The notes under the pieces: generated by a model
Told to the model about the DNA's origin: nothing
Databases searched by the model: none
What the model saw: the letters and a program-made list of their open reading frames with translations, nothing else
Shown here: positions 52,402-60,845 of the stretch, piece by piece
Layout: each line of letters starts with the position of its first letter
How positions within the stretch are numbered: the stretch's first letter is position 1
Assembly (NCBI GenBank): GCA_039589195.1
Contig: JBDHHV010000019.1
Span: 5,828-69,827, forward strand
Origin: JBDHAC01 sp039589195
GTDB lineage: Bacteria; Gemmatimonadota; Gemmatimonadetes; Palauibacterales; Palauibacteraceae
Length of the DNA: 64,000 bases
Reading direction: 5' to 3'
Made by a program: the position numbers and the translations under genes

Positions 52402-52917
52402 ATGAGCCAGCACGCCATCAAGAAGGCCTTCGAGCGGAGCGAGAAGGCGCTGACACTCAAACCTTCGATCGGTCGCGGGACCGCGAGGACAACGGTCCGG
52501 CTCGGTGAGGGTCTGGCGTGCGAGGCCCGGGACGGACGCTGGAACCTGACCGTGGACATGTCGGAGAAATCGGGCGGCTCCGGAGCCGCTCCCGACCCGG
52601 GCGTTTTCGGCCGGACCGCGCTCGGCAGCTGTCTGGCGATCGGGTATGCGAAATGGGCTGCGGTACGAGGCCTCTCAATCCGGCGTCTCGAAGTGGAGGT
52701 TCAGGCGGATTACGATGCGGCGCGCGAATATGGCGTCGGCGACGAGCCCCCCGGATACTCACAGGTCCGTTACGTCGTGACGGTGGAGAGCGACGCCGGC
52801 GAGGACGAAATCGTCCGGCTCCTCGATGAGGCTGATTCGTGCAGCCCGTGGCTCGGTGTATTTCTTCGCCCGATCGAGCTACGGCGCGAGCTGCGTGTCC
52901 TACAACCCGAGGAGTAG
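52402..52917 (+). CDS. OsmC family protein
   Basis: 171 residues: EGLACEARDGRWNLTVD, PGVFGRTALGSCLAIGYAKWA with the first conserved Cys, and SCSPWLGVFLRPIELR with the second. OsmC/Ohr proteins reduce organic peroxides through this cysteine pair. The VFGRTALGSCLAIG context favours the OsmC-like rather than the Ohr branch. The ATG is preceded by AAGAGGAG. The methyltransferase gene starts four bases after its stop. Confidence 0.85.
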   Translation: MSQHAIKKAFERSEKALTLKPSIGRGTARTTVRLGEGLACEARDGRWNLTVDMSEKSGGSGAAPDPGVFGRTALGSCLAIGYAKWAAVRGLSIRRLEVEVQADYDAAREYGVGDEPPGYSQVRYVVTVESDAGEDEIVRLLDEADSCSPWLGVFLRPIELRRELRVLQPEE

Positions 52918-52921
52918 CATC

Positions 52922-53743
52922 GTGGATCCGAGGTTACAGCGGCGTGTGCAGCGATACGGTTGGGATCGCGCGGTCGATCACTACGAGCGTCACTGGGCGC
53001 GCCAGCTCGAGCCTGCCCAGCGGAGGCTCGTGGATATGGCCGCCCTCCGTACGGGCGAGCAGGTGCTGGACATCGCCTGCGGAACAGGACTGGTCACGTT
53101 TTCGGCGGCGGAGGACGTGGGGACCGAGGGGAAAGTCCTGGCCACGGACCTCTCCGGGGAGATGATCGACGCGATCCGGACGGATGCCACCGAACGGGAC
53201 ATTACCAACGTGGCGTTCGAGCGCATGGGAGCCGAGGAATTGGATCTAGCCGACGAGTCCTTCGACGTGGCGCTGTGCGCGCTCGGCCTCATGTATGTGC
53301 CCGACCCGATGCAGGCGATGCGCGAGATGCACAGGGTGCTCGTTTCGGGTGGCCGGGCCGTGGCGGCCGTGTGGGGTGCGCGCGCCAACTGCGGGTGGGC
53401 GGAGATCTTCCCGATCGTGGACTCGCGGGTGAGTACGGAGGTCTGTCCGCTCTTCTTCCAGCTGGGGACCGGGGCGTCGTTGGAGGCGGCCTTCCAGGGC
53501 GCGGGCTTCGTCGATATCGCGGCGGACCGGTTCGCGACGCTTCTGGACTACCCCTCGGAGGAGGAGGCGCTCGGTGCGGCGTTCGCGGGGGGGCCGGTCG
53601 CCCTGGCCTACTCGCGGTTCGACGAGCGCACGCGCGACGAAGCGCACGCGGAATACCTCGCCTCGATCGAGCCGTACCGGAACGGTCGCGGCTATCGGAT
53701 CCCGGGGGAGTTCGTCGTCGTGCGCGGCACCAAGGTCAGCTAA
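52922..53743 (+). CDS. Class I SAM-dependent methyltransferase
   Basis: 273 residues from GTG 52922 (VDPRLQRRVQRYGWDRAVDH), with GAGGAG just upstream overlapping the OsmC stop region. Motif I VLDIACGTGLVTF, post-I LATDLSGEMIDA, motif II FDVALCALGLMYVPDP, motif III LVSGGRAVAAVWG, typical of the UbiE/COQ5-like Methyltransf_11 type. The C-terminal region (FAGGPVALAYSRFDE) suggests a small-molecule substrate. Probably co-transcribed with osmC. Substrate unknown. Confidence 0.85.
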   Translation: MDPRLQRRVQRYGWDRAVDHYERHWARQLEPAQRRLVDMAALRTGEQVLDIACGTGLVTFSAAEDVGTEGKVLATDLSGEMIDAIRTDATERDITNVAFERMGAEELDLADESFDVALCALGLMYVPDPMQAMREMHRVLVSGGRAVAAVWGARANCGWAEIFPIVDSRVSTEVCPLFFQLGTGASLEAAFQGAGFVDIAADRFATLLDYPSEEEALGAAFAGGPVALAYSRFDERTRDEAHAEYLASIEPYRNGRGYRIPGEFVVVRGTKVS

Positions 53744-53769
53744 CAGGTCGCCGGCGGTCCGGCTGGGCG

Positions 53770-53785
53770 GCGGGCCTCGGCCCGC
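53770..53785. terminator. Hairpin between convergent methyltransferase and E2 genes
   Basis: GCGGGCC-TC-GGCCCGC, a 7-bp stem whose last base overlaps the E2 stop codon. No T-run on either side; a weak bidirectional terminator candidate. Confidence 0.3.
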
Positions 53786-55356
53786 TAGACGCTCTCCTCG
53801 GGGAAGTTCTCCAGGGCGTGTTGAATCCTGTTCAGGAAGAACGCGGCCATCGCGCCGTCCACCACTCGGTGGTCGTAGCTGAGCCCGAAGTAGGACCGGT
53901 GTCGGATCGCGATCACGTCACCCCCGAATTCGTCCTGAACGACGACCGGACGTTTCTCGATCACGCCGGTCCCCAGAATCGCCACCTGCGGTTGGTTGAT
54001 GATCGGTGTGCCGAACAGGTTCCCGAACACGCCGACGTTGGTGATCGTGAAGGTCCCACCCTGGATGTCGTCGAAGTCGAGCTCCCTGGATCGTGCCTTC
54101 TCGGCCAGCTCGTTGGCGCCCTGGGCCAATCCCACGAGGCTCAGGCGATCGGCGTTCTTGAGAACGGGAACGATGAGTTCCGCTCCATCATTGATGGCTA
54201 CGGCGATTCCGAGGTTCACATCGGCGTGGTACACGATCCTGGCCCCGTCCACCGAGGCATTCAGGATCGGGTACTCCCGCAGCGCCTCGATTACCGCGCG
54301 GTAGATGAACGGACCGTACGTGAGCCTTACGCCCTGATCCGCGAATCGCGCCTTGTGCTTCTGTCGTAGACGGACGATCCGCTCGAAGTCCACCTCGGTC
54401 ACCGACGTGACGTGGGCCGAGACCCGCTTCGACATGAGCATGTGCTCCATCGTCCGGAGGCGGACGCGGCTCATCTCCTCGATGCGGTCGTGCTCTCGGA
54501 TGGGCACCTTCGGGAGCTTGATGTCTAGCGTGGCCCCGTGGATGGGAACTCGCATGACACCGGGCTCGGCCGGGGCCGCGACTTCCGCGGGTGCGGGGGC
54601 AGGCGCCGGGGCAACCGCAGGCGCCGGGGCGCCGGGTGGCACCCTCGAGGGCGCGGTCGTCTGAGCGGCCGTCGGAGCGGGCGCGCTGGGTGGAGCGGTG
54701 GAGACGGTGGTGGTGGGAACCGTCTCCACCTCGACCGCGGCCGGGCGGTCCTCGATGTACGCGACGATGTCGTCGCGCGTTACGCGCCCCGCGATACCGG
54801 TGCCTGGTACTCGAGCGAGGTCGACATCGTGTTCGGCTGCGATCTTCCGCACGACCGGTGTCGACCGCGTACGCAGGCGCTCGTCGCGCGTGGCCGGACC
54901 CTCACCATCCCCGGTCGGGGTGGGGACACCCACCGGTGGCGTGAGCGTGGGTGCCGGTGGGCTCACCTCCGTCGCCTCGACCGCCGGCGCGGGAGCCGGA
55001 GCCGGTTGAGGAGCGGGGATCGGCTCAGGAGCCGGGACCGTCTCGGGCTCGGCTGCGGTGGTCTCGACGCTCGTACCCGTAGCATCAGGGACATGAGTCT
55101 CGACACCTGCCGTCGCCTCGGTCTCGATGCGCGCGACGATCGTGTTCACCTCGACGGTCTCGCCTTCCTGGACGAGGATCTCGGCCAGAAGGCCGCTCGC
55201 CGGAGCGGGGATGTCGGCGTCGACCTTGTCCGTCGAGATCTCGAACAGGTCCTCGTCGCGCTCGATGGGATCACCGACGCTCTTGAGCCATCTCGTGAGC
55301 GTTCCTTCGGCGATCGACTCGCCCATCTGAGGCATGATCACGTCGACTTTGGCCAT
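53785..55356 (-). CDS. 2-oxoacid dehydrogenase E2 (dihydrolipoamide acyltransferase)
   Basis: 523 residues from ATG 55356 behind GGAAGGA. One lipoyl domain (MPQMGESIAEGTLTRWLKSV, lipoyl Lys in ISTDKVDADIP), a long Pro/Ala linker, a peripheral-subunit-binding domain (TPVVRKIAAEHDVDLARVPG), a second Ala/Pro linker and the catalytic domain ending GLSYDHRVVDGAMAAFFL with the HxxxDG motif. The STDKVD-type lipoyl site and separate E1alpha/E1beta genes favour a branched-chain or pyruvate complex rather than the 2-oxoglutarate one. The E3 gene is not in the window. Confidence 0.92.
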   Translation of the reverse strand: MAKVDVIMPQMGESIAEGTLTRWLKSVGDPIERDEDLFEISTDKVDADIPAPASGLLAEILVQEGETVEVNTIVARIETEATAGVETHVPDATGTSVETTAAEPETVPAPEPIPAPQPAPAPAPAVEATEVSPPAPTLTPPVGVPTPTGDGEGPATRDERLRTRSTPVVRKIAAEHDVDLARVPGTGIAGRVTRDDIVAYIEDRPAAVEVETVPTTTVSTAPPSAPAPTAAQTTAPSRVPPGAPAPAVAPAPAPAPAEVAAPAEPGVMRVPIHGATLDIKLPKVPIREHDRIEEMSRVRLRTMEHMLMSKRVSAHVTSVTEVDFERIVRLRQKHKARFADQGVRLTYGPFIYRAVIEALREYPILNASVDGARIVYHADVNLGIAVAINDGAELIVPVLKNADRLSLVGLAQGANELAEKARSRELDFDDIQGGTFTITNVGVFGNLFGTPIINQPQVAILGTGVIEKRPVVVQDEFGGDVIAIRHRSYFGLSYDHRVVDGAMAAFFLNRIQHALENFPEESV

Positions 55357-55403
55357 GTGGTCCTTCCCTGGTCTGATTCCGCCGGCGGCGTGCCGCCGCC
55401 GAC

Positions 55404-56378
55404 TCAGTAAGCGAGCAACCAGCGGGTGGCGGTGACGATGTCCTCCACCTGTGGCAGGTAGTAGTCCTCCAACGGAGGCGAATACGGAACCGGTGTGTCC
55501 AGCGCCGTGACCCGCCGGATCGGAGCATCCAGCCACTCGAACGCCTGTTCGCAGATCTGGGCGGTGACTTCGCCAGCGAACCCGCCGAAGCGTGGCGCCT
55601 CATGAACGATCAGGACGCGCCCCGTCTTCCGTGTGCTCGCCAGGATCGCGTCGATGTCCAGGGGACGCAGCGTCCGCAGATCGATGACTTCGGCCTCGGC
55701 GCCGTCCTCCTCCGCGATCCGTGTCGCGGCCTCCTCCGCCTTGTACACCATCGCCCCGTACGTAACGATCGTCAGGTCGTCTCCGGGGCGATGAGTGCGC
55801 GCCACGCCGAGTGGGACGAGGATATCGACTTCCTCGGGCAAATCCTCCTTCACCCGGCGGTACAGGTACTTGTGCTCGAAATAGAGCACCGGATCAGGGT
55901 CACGGATCGCGGCTCTCAGCAGACCCTTCGCGTCGTACGCGGTCGACGGGGCCACCATCTTCAGCCCCGCGACGTTGGCGAAATACGACTCGACGTTCTG
56001 CGAGTGGAACGGTCCCGCTCGTGCGCCACCGCCACACGGCCCCCGAATCACGAAGCCGGCGCCCACACCCGTACGATAACGGACCTTGGCCGCGAAGTTC
56101 ACGATCATGTCGAACGCCGGCGCGATGAAGTCGATGAACTGCATCTCGACCACCGGTCTCAACCCCATGTGTGCCGCCCCGATGGCCGCCCCGACGATCG
56201 CGGCCTCGCTGATCGGCGTGTCGATGACACGATCCGACCCGAACTCCTCCAGAAACCCTTCCGTGATCTTGAAGGCCCCGCCGTACGCGCCCACGTCCTC
56301 GCCCATGATGAAGACCGATTCATCGATCTGCATCTCCTCCCACAGAGCTTCGCGGATCGCCTCGAGGTAGGTGGTCAT
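55404..56378 (-). CDS. 2-oxoacid dehydrogenase E1 component, beta subunit
   Basis: 324 residues from ATG 56378. Typical E1beta: EAIREALWEEMQIDESVFIM, GEDVGAYGGAFKITEGFLEEF, TPISEAAIVGAAIGAAHMG, EMQFIDFIAPAFDMIVN, GGGARAGPFHSQNVES and the C-terminal IVHEAPRFGGFAGEV with DTPVPYSPPLEDYY. Forms a heterotetramer with E1alpha and contributes half of the thiamine-diphosphate site. ATG overlaps the E1alpha stop (ATGA). Encoded between E1alpha and E2. Confidence 0.94.
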   Translation of the reverse strand: MTTYLEAIREALWEEMQIDESVFIMGEDVGAYGGAFKITEGFLEEFGSDRVIDTPISEAAIVGAAIGAAHMGLRPVVEMQFIDFIAPAFDMIVNFAAKVRYRTGVGAGFVIRGPCGGGARAGPFHSQNVESYFANVAGLKMVAPSTAYDAKGLLRAAIRDPDPVLYFEHKYLYRRVKEDLPEEVDILVPLGVARTHRPGDDLTIVTYGAMVYKAEEAATRIAEEDGAEAEVIDLRTLRPLDIDAILASTRKTGRVLIVHEAPRFGGFAGEVTAQICEQAFEWLDAPIRRVTALDTPVPYSPPLEDYYLPQVEDIVTATRWLLAY

Positions 56379-57475
56379 TTCGTGGGTCGTTCCCCGGTCC
56401 CAGCGGCCGGCGGGGCGCTCGAGGCCCCGGTCTGGAGGGGCGCGCGGGACAGGTCCTCGTATCCGACCGGGTCGACCCTGGTCCAGGGAAGGTGCTCGGA
56501 GACCGGTTCCGCGTACACACGCGTACACGCATCGGTGGGAGAGGGCATCGGGTGGGCAAGCGCGTCCTCCATCGCACGATCCAATTCCCCATCCACGTCA
56601 TCGCGGAGCGCCGACAGACTCGGCCCCGTCTCGAAGTCGTGCTCGAGCAGATAGCGCTCGAAGCCCTCGATCGGATCTCGCTTGCGCCACCTCTCGAGCT
56701 CGGTCTCGGGCACATAGACCTGGGGATCATGCTGCGCGTGGCCAAGCATGCGGAACGTTTCGGCAACGAGAATCGTGGGTCCGCCGCCGCCCCGCGCGCG
56801 GGCGACTGCCTCTACCGCCGCGTCGTACACGGCCAAGACGTCGTTTCCATCCACGCCGATCGCCGGCACACCGTATGCCTTGGCCACGTCGGACCAGCTC
56901 TCCACGGCGGCCTGGGCCGAAGAGCGCGTGGAGAAGGACCAACGGTTGTGCTCCAGTACGACCACCATCGGGAGACGCTGGGCGGCAGCGAACGCGAAGC
57001 CTTCGTGCGAGGCTCCCGTTCGAGTGGCCCCTTCCCCCTGGTAGGTCATGCATACGTGAGGCTCGCCGCGCATGCGGAAGGCGAGCGCGACCCCGTTCAG
57101 CGCGCAGAGTTGGGTGCCGAGCGAGCTGACCGGCCCGAGCAGGCCCAGGTCGGGTAGAGTGGCCTGGTTCGTCCCGTCCCTGCCCTCGGCGACGGAGCCG
57201 GTCCTGCCGGTGTACTGCAGAAACACGTCGCGAATGGGGAACCCCCGCACCAACAGGGCCCCGAGGTCCCGAAACGAGGGAGCGAGCCAGTCGCCATCCC
57301 CCAACGCGAAGGCGCTGCCGACCGGTGTGGCCTCCTGGCCGAGGCTCCGGTACAGGCTCCCGAGCACCTCTCCCTGTTTGAGCAGGCGCTCGAGTCGCTC
57401 CTCGAGACCCCTCGTGAGGAGCATGAAGCGAAGCAGATTCCGAAGATCGCTCGCAGTCAGAGACCGGTCAGACAT
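56375..57475 (-). CDS. 2-oxoacid dehydrogenase E1 component, alpha subunit
   Basis: 366 residues from ATG 57475 behind GGGAGCGGG. E1alpha landmarks: MLLTRGLEERLERLLKQG, LGQEATPVGSAFALGDGDW, SFRDLGALLVRG, and the thiamine-diphosphate fold TYQGEGATRTGASHEGFAFA with VVLEHNRWSFST. The order matches pyruvate or branched-chain oxoacid dehydrogenases, but the GEGATRTGASHEG loop is closer to the branched-chain and acetoin-type enzymes. First gene of E1alpha-E1beta-E2. Decarboxylates a 2-oxoacid and acylates the E2 lipoyl arm. Confidence 0.92.
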   Translation of the reverse strand: MSDRSLTASDLRNLLRFMLLTRGLEERLERLLKQGEVLGSLYRSLGQEATPVGSAFALGDGDWLAPSFRDLGALLVRGFPIRDVFLQYTGRTGSVAEGRDGTNQATLPDLGLLGPVSSLGTQLCALNGVALAFRMRGEPHVCMTYQGEGATRTGASHEGFAFAAAQRLPMVVVLEHNRWSFSTRSSAQAAVESWSDVAKAYGVPAIGVDGNDVLAVYDAAVEAVARARGGGGPTILVAETFRMLGHAQHDPQVYVPETELERWRKRDPIEGFERYLLEHDFETGPSLSALRDDVDGELDRAMEDALAHPMPSPTDACTRVYAEPVSEHLPWTRVDPVGYEDLSRAPLQTGASSAPPAAGTGERPTK

Positions 57476-57612
57476 CCCGCTCCCGCGCCGAGGTCGTGAT
57501 CCGTGGTTGATCCACGCGCGCGACCCGTGAAAGCGGCTCAGCGACCTGCGTGGTTTGGACGGCAAGAATAGGGGCGACCCGTGGTCGCAGCAACCACAAC
57601 GCGTTTGGCGCT

Positions 57613-58704
57613 TTACGTCAACGTAAAGGGAAGAGCTCGCACCTGCACATCCGCGGGGGCACCCGCCTCGCGAGAGAGAGCCTGCCCCGGCTCGACCTCG
57701 CGTCGCGCATAGCCGAGCGCGATCGCTCCGAAGCGGGGCGAGATCACGGCCGTGCGGGTCTCGGCGACGCTTCGCTCACCGAGGAACAACGGGGAGTCGG
57801 GCGCGAACGACTCGGCCGGGTCACCGCTCAGGAAGCCGACGAGCCGTCGGTTCACGTGCCCCCGATAGTGGATGCGCGCGACGACTTCCTGCCCGGTGTA
57901 GCATCCCTTGTCGAAGTGCACGGCCCGCGCCGCCTGGCCGGTCTCCTGCGGGAGGCTGTCCGCCGTGATCTCCCGCCCATACACGGGCACTCCACGCTCC
58001 ACACGCAGGATCTCCCATACCGCACGGCTCACCGGGAGTCCGCCGAGTGCCTGAACCGTCTCCCTCAGCGCCGCCCGGACCGATAAGACCGCCGAGGCCG
58101 GCACGTACAGATCGAAGCCGGGGCCTTCCACGGCTTCGCGTCGCACCAGGAGAAGGGGTGCGCCGACGGGGTCTTCCGAGCCGGTGCCCGAAGAGTGTAC
58201 GCGCACTGCCTGCAGGTCTTCGAGCTCGCCGGGTGAAGGTGCTTCGATTCGCCAGCCCTCCGTGTCGCTAATGCTCTCCGCGGCCCGGGAGGCGAGCGGC
58301 CCGACGACGCTTAGCCGAGCCATGTCCGTGGTAGCGAAGCGAGCGTATAGGGGCGGCACGTACTTGCCGAGATGCGCGAGCAGCGATTCCGCGCATGCGG
58401 TGGGAGCGTCGAGCCATACATCTCCCGAGGACTCCGGCCGGGCGGTTTCTTCGGAGGACGTAACCCCAGGGGTGATCCGCATCTCGGCCACCGCCCGCCC
58501 CTTGGGAGTCAACATGAACGCGTACACGCTCATGCCTTCCACGATGGGCCCGAGCGCGTTCGTGACCAGCCCATCGATCATTCCGCGGGCACGGTCGCCC
58601 GTGACCTCGATGACCACCCGATCGGGCTCGTCGACGAGCCCGACACGCTCGGTCAGCGCCTCGTACTCGGCGTGGGCTCCACCAGGAAGGGGGTCGTCAG
58701 TCAC
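57613..58704 (-). CDS. ygfZ: YgfZ/GcvT-domain folate-binding protein
   Basis: 363 residues from GTG 58704, behind GAGGAGG. GcvT-like fold with EVTGDRARGMIDGLVTNALG and the YgfZ signature KGCYTGQEVVARIHYRG, whose Cys is required in the family. YgfZ proteins use tetrahydrofolate in assembly or repair of certain iron-sulfur enzymes. The KGCYxGQE motif separates it from true GcvT aminomethyltransferase, so the gcv cluster at 12-17 kb still lacks gcvT. Upstream of the E1/E2 genes on the same strand, 137 bases away. Confidence 0.88.
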   Translation of the reverse strand: MTDDPLPGGAHAEYEALTERVGLVDEPDRVVIEVTGDRARGMIDGLVTNALGPIVEGMSVYAFMLTPKGRAVAEMRITPGVTSSEETARPESSGDVWLDAPTACAESLLAHLGKYVPPLYARFATTDMARLSVVGPLASRAAESISDTEGWRIEAPSPGELEDLQAVRVHSSGTGSEDPVGAPLLLVRREAVEGPGFDLYVPASAVLSVRAALRETVQALGGLPVSRAVWEILRVERGVPVYGREITADSLPQETGQAARAVHFDKGCYTGQEVVARIHYRGHVNRRLVGFLSGDPAESFAPDSPLFLGERSVAETRTAVISPRFGAIALGYARREVEPGQALSREAGAPADVQVRALPFTLT

Positions 58705-58763
58705 CCGGATTCCTCCTCTGACATCTCGACCTCGCCTCGACCTCCGCGAGGTCCGCTACAACG

Positions 58764-58795
58764 AAAAAGCCCCCGGGGTACGCGTCCCCGGGGGC
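58764..58795 (-). terminator. Intrinsic terminator of the OmpA-lipoprotein gene
   Basis: A perfect 10-bp stem GCCCCCGGGG / CCCCGGGGGC (58769-58778, 58786-58795), loop TACGCGT. On the minus strand it is followed by TTTTT (A-run 58764-58768). Lies 84 bases past the gene stop and just before ygfZ. Confidence 0.9.
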
Positions 58796-58878
58796 CTTCT
58801 CCGCTCGACAGAGCGGCGAGTTCGGCCTGATGTCAGCTTATCGACCCGCGCTCTCGCTCGCGCGAGCCGCGATACGCC

Positions 58879-59532
58879 CTAGTTGCCCGAGCCGTCGTCG
58901 ATGCCGGCCCACTCGAGGACGAACGTGACGCGGCGATTCTCGATGCCGCTCTGAGCGTCCACGGCGCCGGTCTCGCCAGGCTTGACCTGTCGGGCCTCAC
59001 CGTAAGCCGCGACCTCGACGTTGTCCTCGGTCATGCCCTGCCCGACCAGGTAGGACCGGACATTCTGCGCCCGCCGGCGCGAGAGCCCGATGTTGTAAGC
59101 GGAGCTCCCTGCCGCGTCCGCGAACCCTTCGACCGTGACCTTGGCGTTGGGGAAGTTGCCCATCACGGATGCCGCGAACCCGTCCAGGATACCCTGGTCA
59201 ACCGGTCGCACGGCGTCGCTGTTGAAGTCGAAGTGCACCGGCAGCGACACCTCGAGACCGCAAGGGCAATGGAGGCTCTCGTCGTTGATGTGGCTGTTGA
59301 CGGTTCCTCCGAGCTGATTGACGGTCTGCTCGAGCTGACCCACCCGGTTCTGCAGGGCGGCAACATCGGATTCGAGCGTCGTGATCCGCGTGTCGTGATC
59401 CGCGAGCTCCGCGTTCACCGGGTCCAGAAGCCCGTCAAGCTCCCACTGATGGACGAGGTGCGTGCAACCTCCCATGGTGCCCGCGAGGAGCGCAGTCACC
59501 ACAGCCACCGACCAACATCTCGTCTTAACCAT
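58879..59532 (-). CDS. OmpA-family (Pal-like) lipoprotein
   Basis: 217 residues from ATG 59532, behind AAGGAGAGG. Lipoprotein signal ending LLAGTMGGC, a coiled coil of four to five heptads (TRITTLESDVAALQNRVGQL, EQTVNQLGG), and a C-terminal OmpA domain with VHFDFNSDAVRPVDQGIL, VTVEGFADAAGSSAYN, GLSRRRAQNVRSYLV and NRRVTFV. It binds peptidoglycan non-covalently and links it to the outer membrane. The coiled coil may trimerise, like Lpp. Own promoter presumably in the 60 bases upstream; strong terminator downstream. Confidence 0.88.
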   Translation of the reverse strand: MVKTRCWSVAVVTALLAGTMGGCTHLVHQWELDGLLDPVNAELADHDTRITTLESDVAALQNRVGQLEQTVNQLGGTVNSHINDESLHCPCGLEVSLPVHFDFNSDAVRPVDQGILDGFAASVMGNFPNAKVTVEGFADAAGSSAYNIGLSRRRAQNVRSYLVGQGMTEDNVEVAAYGEARQVKPGETGAVDAQSGIENRRVTFVLEWAGIDDGSGN

Positions 59533-59784
59533 CAGGCCTCTCCTTCTCGGTTCACAGGGCGGGACAACCTCAGGGCTATTCCCTTGTCCAGTTCTCGACA
59601 CCGGCCCGATTGCGCGTCGCGAGATGAAAGGCGCTCGACGGCCGGCATCCACACCAGGAGCCTGTGGCTCCGCTCTGTCATGATCGTTCCCGCCGGCCGG
59701 AGCTATGCCCCCGGCAACGGGACCGAAACGTTAATCAATCCAATCCTCTTTTGCGAGGCGCCATCGGCCCATTCGACCGAGGCG

Positions 59785-59817
59785 AAAACGGGAGAGGTGT
59801 GTGCTCACACCTCTCCC
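59785..59817 (-). terminator. Intrinsic terminator of the beta-barrel protein gene
   Basis: A perfect 12-bp stem GGGAGAGGTGTG / CACACCTCTCCC (59790-59801, 59806-59817), loop TGCT. On the minus strand it is followed by GTTTTC. Located 31 bases past the stop. Confidence 0.9.
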
Positions 59818-59848
59818 ATTGCACTCGAAATCGATCGCGTTCGACCGC

Positions 59849-60559
59849 CTACGGGATGTTGAGCCGCAGGCCGCCGGTGATCGGGATCGCATACACCGTG
59901 TCGAATCCCGACGTACCCCCGTACAGGGCCGAAATCAGACCCGAGTCGGCCTCGTCGGCAAAGACGAGGTGGATGTCGGCGCCGATGAAGATCGTCCCCA
60001 TGGGCGTCCCCGTCGCGGTGTGCCGGGCAAAGTTGTATCCCAGCTGGAGCCCGCCGTTCAGCGCGAAGTACGTATGATTGAAATTCCCGGTGCTTCGCGC
60101 GCCGGTCGATGACGTGCACGACGGATTGCACAAGACGCCGTCCACCGAGAACACGTCGCTGTCGAACGTCACTCCACCGGCCCCCAGGTCGAACGTAAAG
60201 AACGTGTTCGCCGTCGGGTCGGTGATGTGGTACTCGAACCCACCCGTGAACGCCCACATGGTCAGGTCCGGGTCGATTCCGCCCTGGGCTCCGTCCGCCC
60301 CCTCGAGGAAGCTGAGGCCACCCTCCACGCGAAGCGCGAAACGGGGGTTCAGGAAGTAGGAACCGGCCAGGCCAAGCGTGAGGCCCGGGTCGGCCACATC
60401 CCCCAGATCACCCACCGGGAGCGTGATGCCGCCGCCGCCCTCGATCGCCCAGAAGACCGGCGAGTATCGCACGAATTGAGCATCGGCCCTGGCGGGCAGG
60501 AGAGCGAGTACCGCCACCGCCCCGAGGACCATTCCCAACTTCTTGTACCCCACCATCAT
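59849..60559 (-). CDS. Outer-membrane beta-barrel protein, OmpW/porin-like, function unknown
   Basis: 236 residues from ATG 60559 behind AGGAGG. Signal peptide (VLGAVAVLALLPARADAQ), then alternating strands such as FWAIEGGGGITLPVGDL, LGLAGSYFLNPRFALRVEGG, FEYHITDPTANTFFTFDLGA and IPITGGLRLNIP, with the terminal strand as expected of an 8-stranded barrel. A C-x3-C pair (CNPSC) sits in a putative loop. Likely an outer-membrane channel or adhesin; no substrate evidence. The ribosome site overlaps the stop of a small upstream ORF, suggesting coupling. Confidence 0.75.
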   Translation of the reverse strand: MMVGYKKLGMVLGAVAVLALLPARADAQFVRYSPVFWAIEGGGGITLPVGDLGDVADPGLTLGLAGSYFLNPRFALRVEGGLSFLEGADGAQGGIDPDLTMWAFTGGFEYHITDPTANTFFTFDLGAGGVTFDSDVFSVDGVLCNPSCTSSTGARSTGNFNHTYFALNGGLQLGYNFARHTATGTPMGTIFIGADIHLVFADEADSGLISALYGGTSGFDTVYAIPITGGLRLNIP

Positions 60560-60562
60560 CGC

Positions 60563-60802
60563 TTACCTCCTGGGTTTTTCGCTGACCGCAGGGAACACCA
60601 CGGTCGTGATAGGTGTCCGCAGCCCCGCCTCGAAAGCGGGACGCCCACCTTCGCCCCGCGGTCGCATAACCGGGCGAAGGTAAATATGGTACTTTTCGTC
60701 GCGCAAGTGAAGCCCCTGCCGCACGATCCACGCGCGGTCGTCAAGTGGGATCTTGTACGTCTCACCCGAAATGCGCAAGAAGTCGCAAGAAGGATGCCCC
60801 AT
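60563..60802 (-). CDS. Small hypothetical protein upstream of the beta-barrel gene
   Basis: 79 residues from ATG 60802, with CGGAGG five bases upstream. The sequence (FLRISGETYKIPLDDRAWIV, LHLRDEKYHIYLRPVMRP) has a normal, mixed composition with ordered-looking beta segments and no export signal. The stop TAA lies within AGGAGGTAAGCGATG, so its end coincides with the ribosome site of the beta-barrel gene. Not recognised; could be a real small gene or an untranslated leader. It fills the otherwise empty 286-base gap. Confidence 0.45.
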   Translation of the reverse strand: MGHPSCDFLRISGETYKIPLDDRAWIVRQGLHLRDEKYHIYLRPVMRPRGEGGRPAFEAGLRTPITTVVFPAVSEKPRR

Positions 60803-60845
60803 GCGGGCCTCCGCGAGCGCGCGGGCGGCCCCTCGGCGACCTGCC

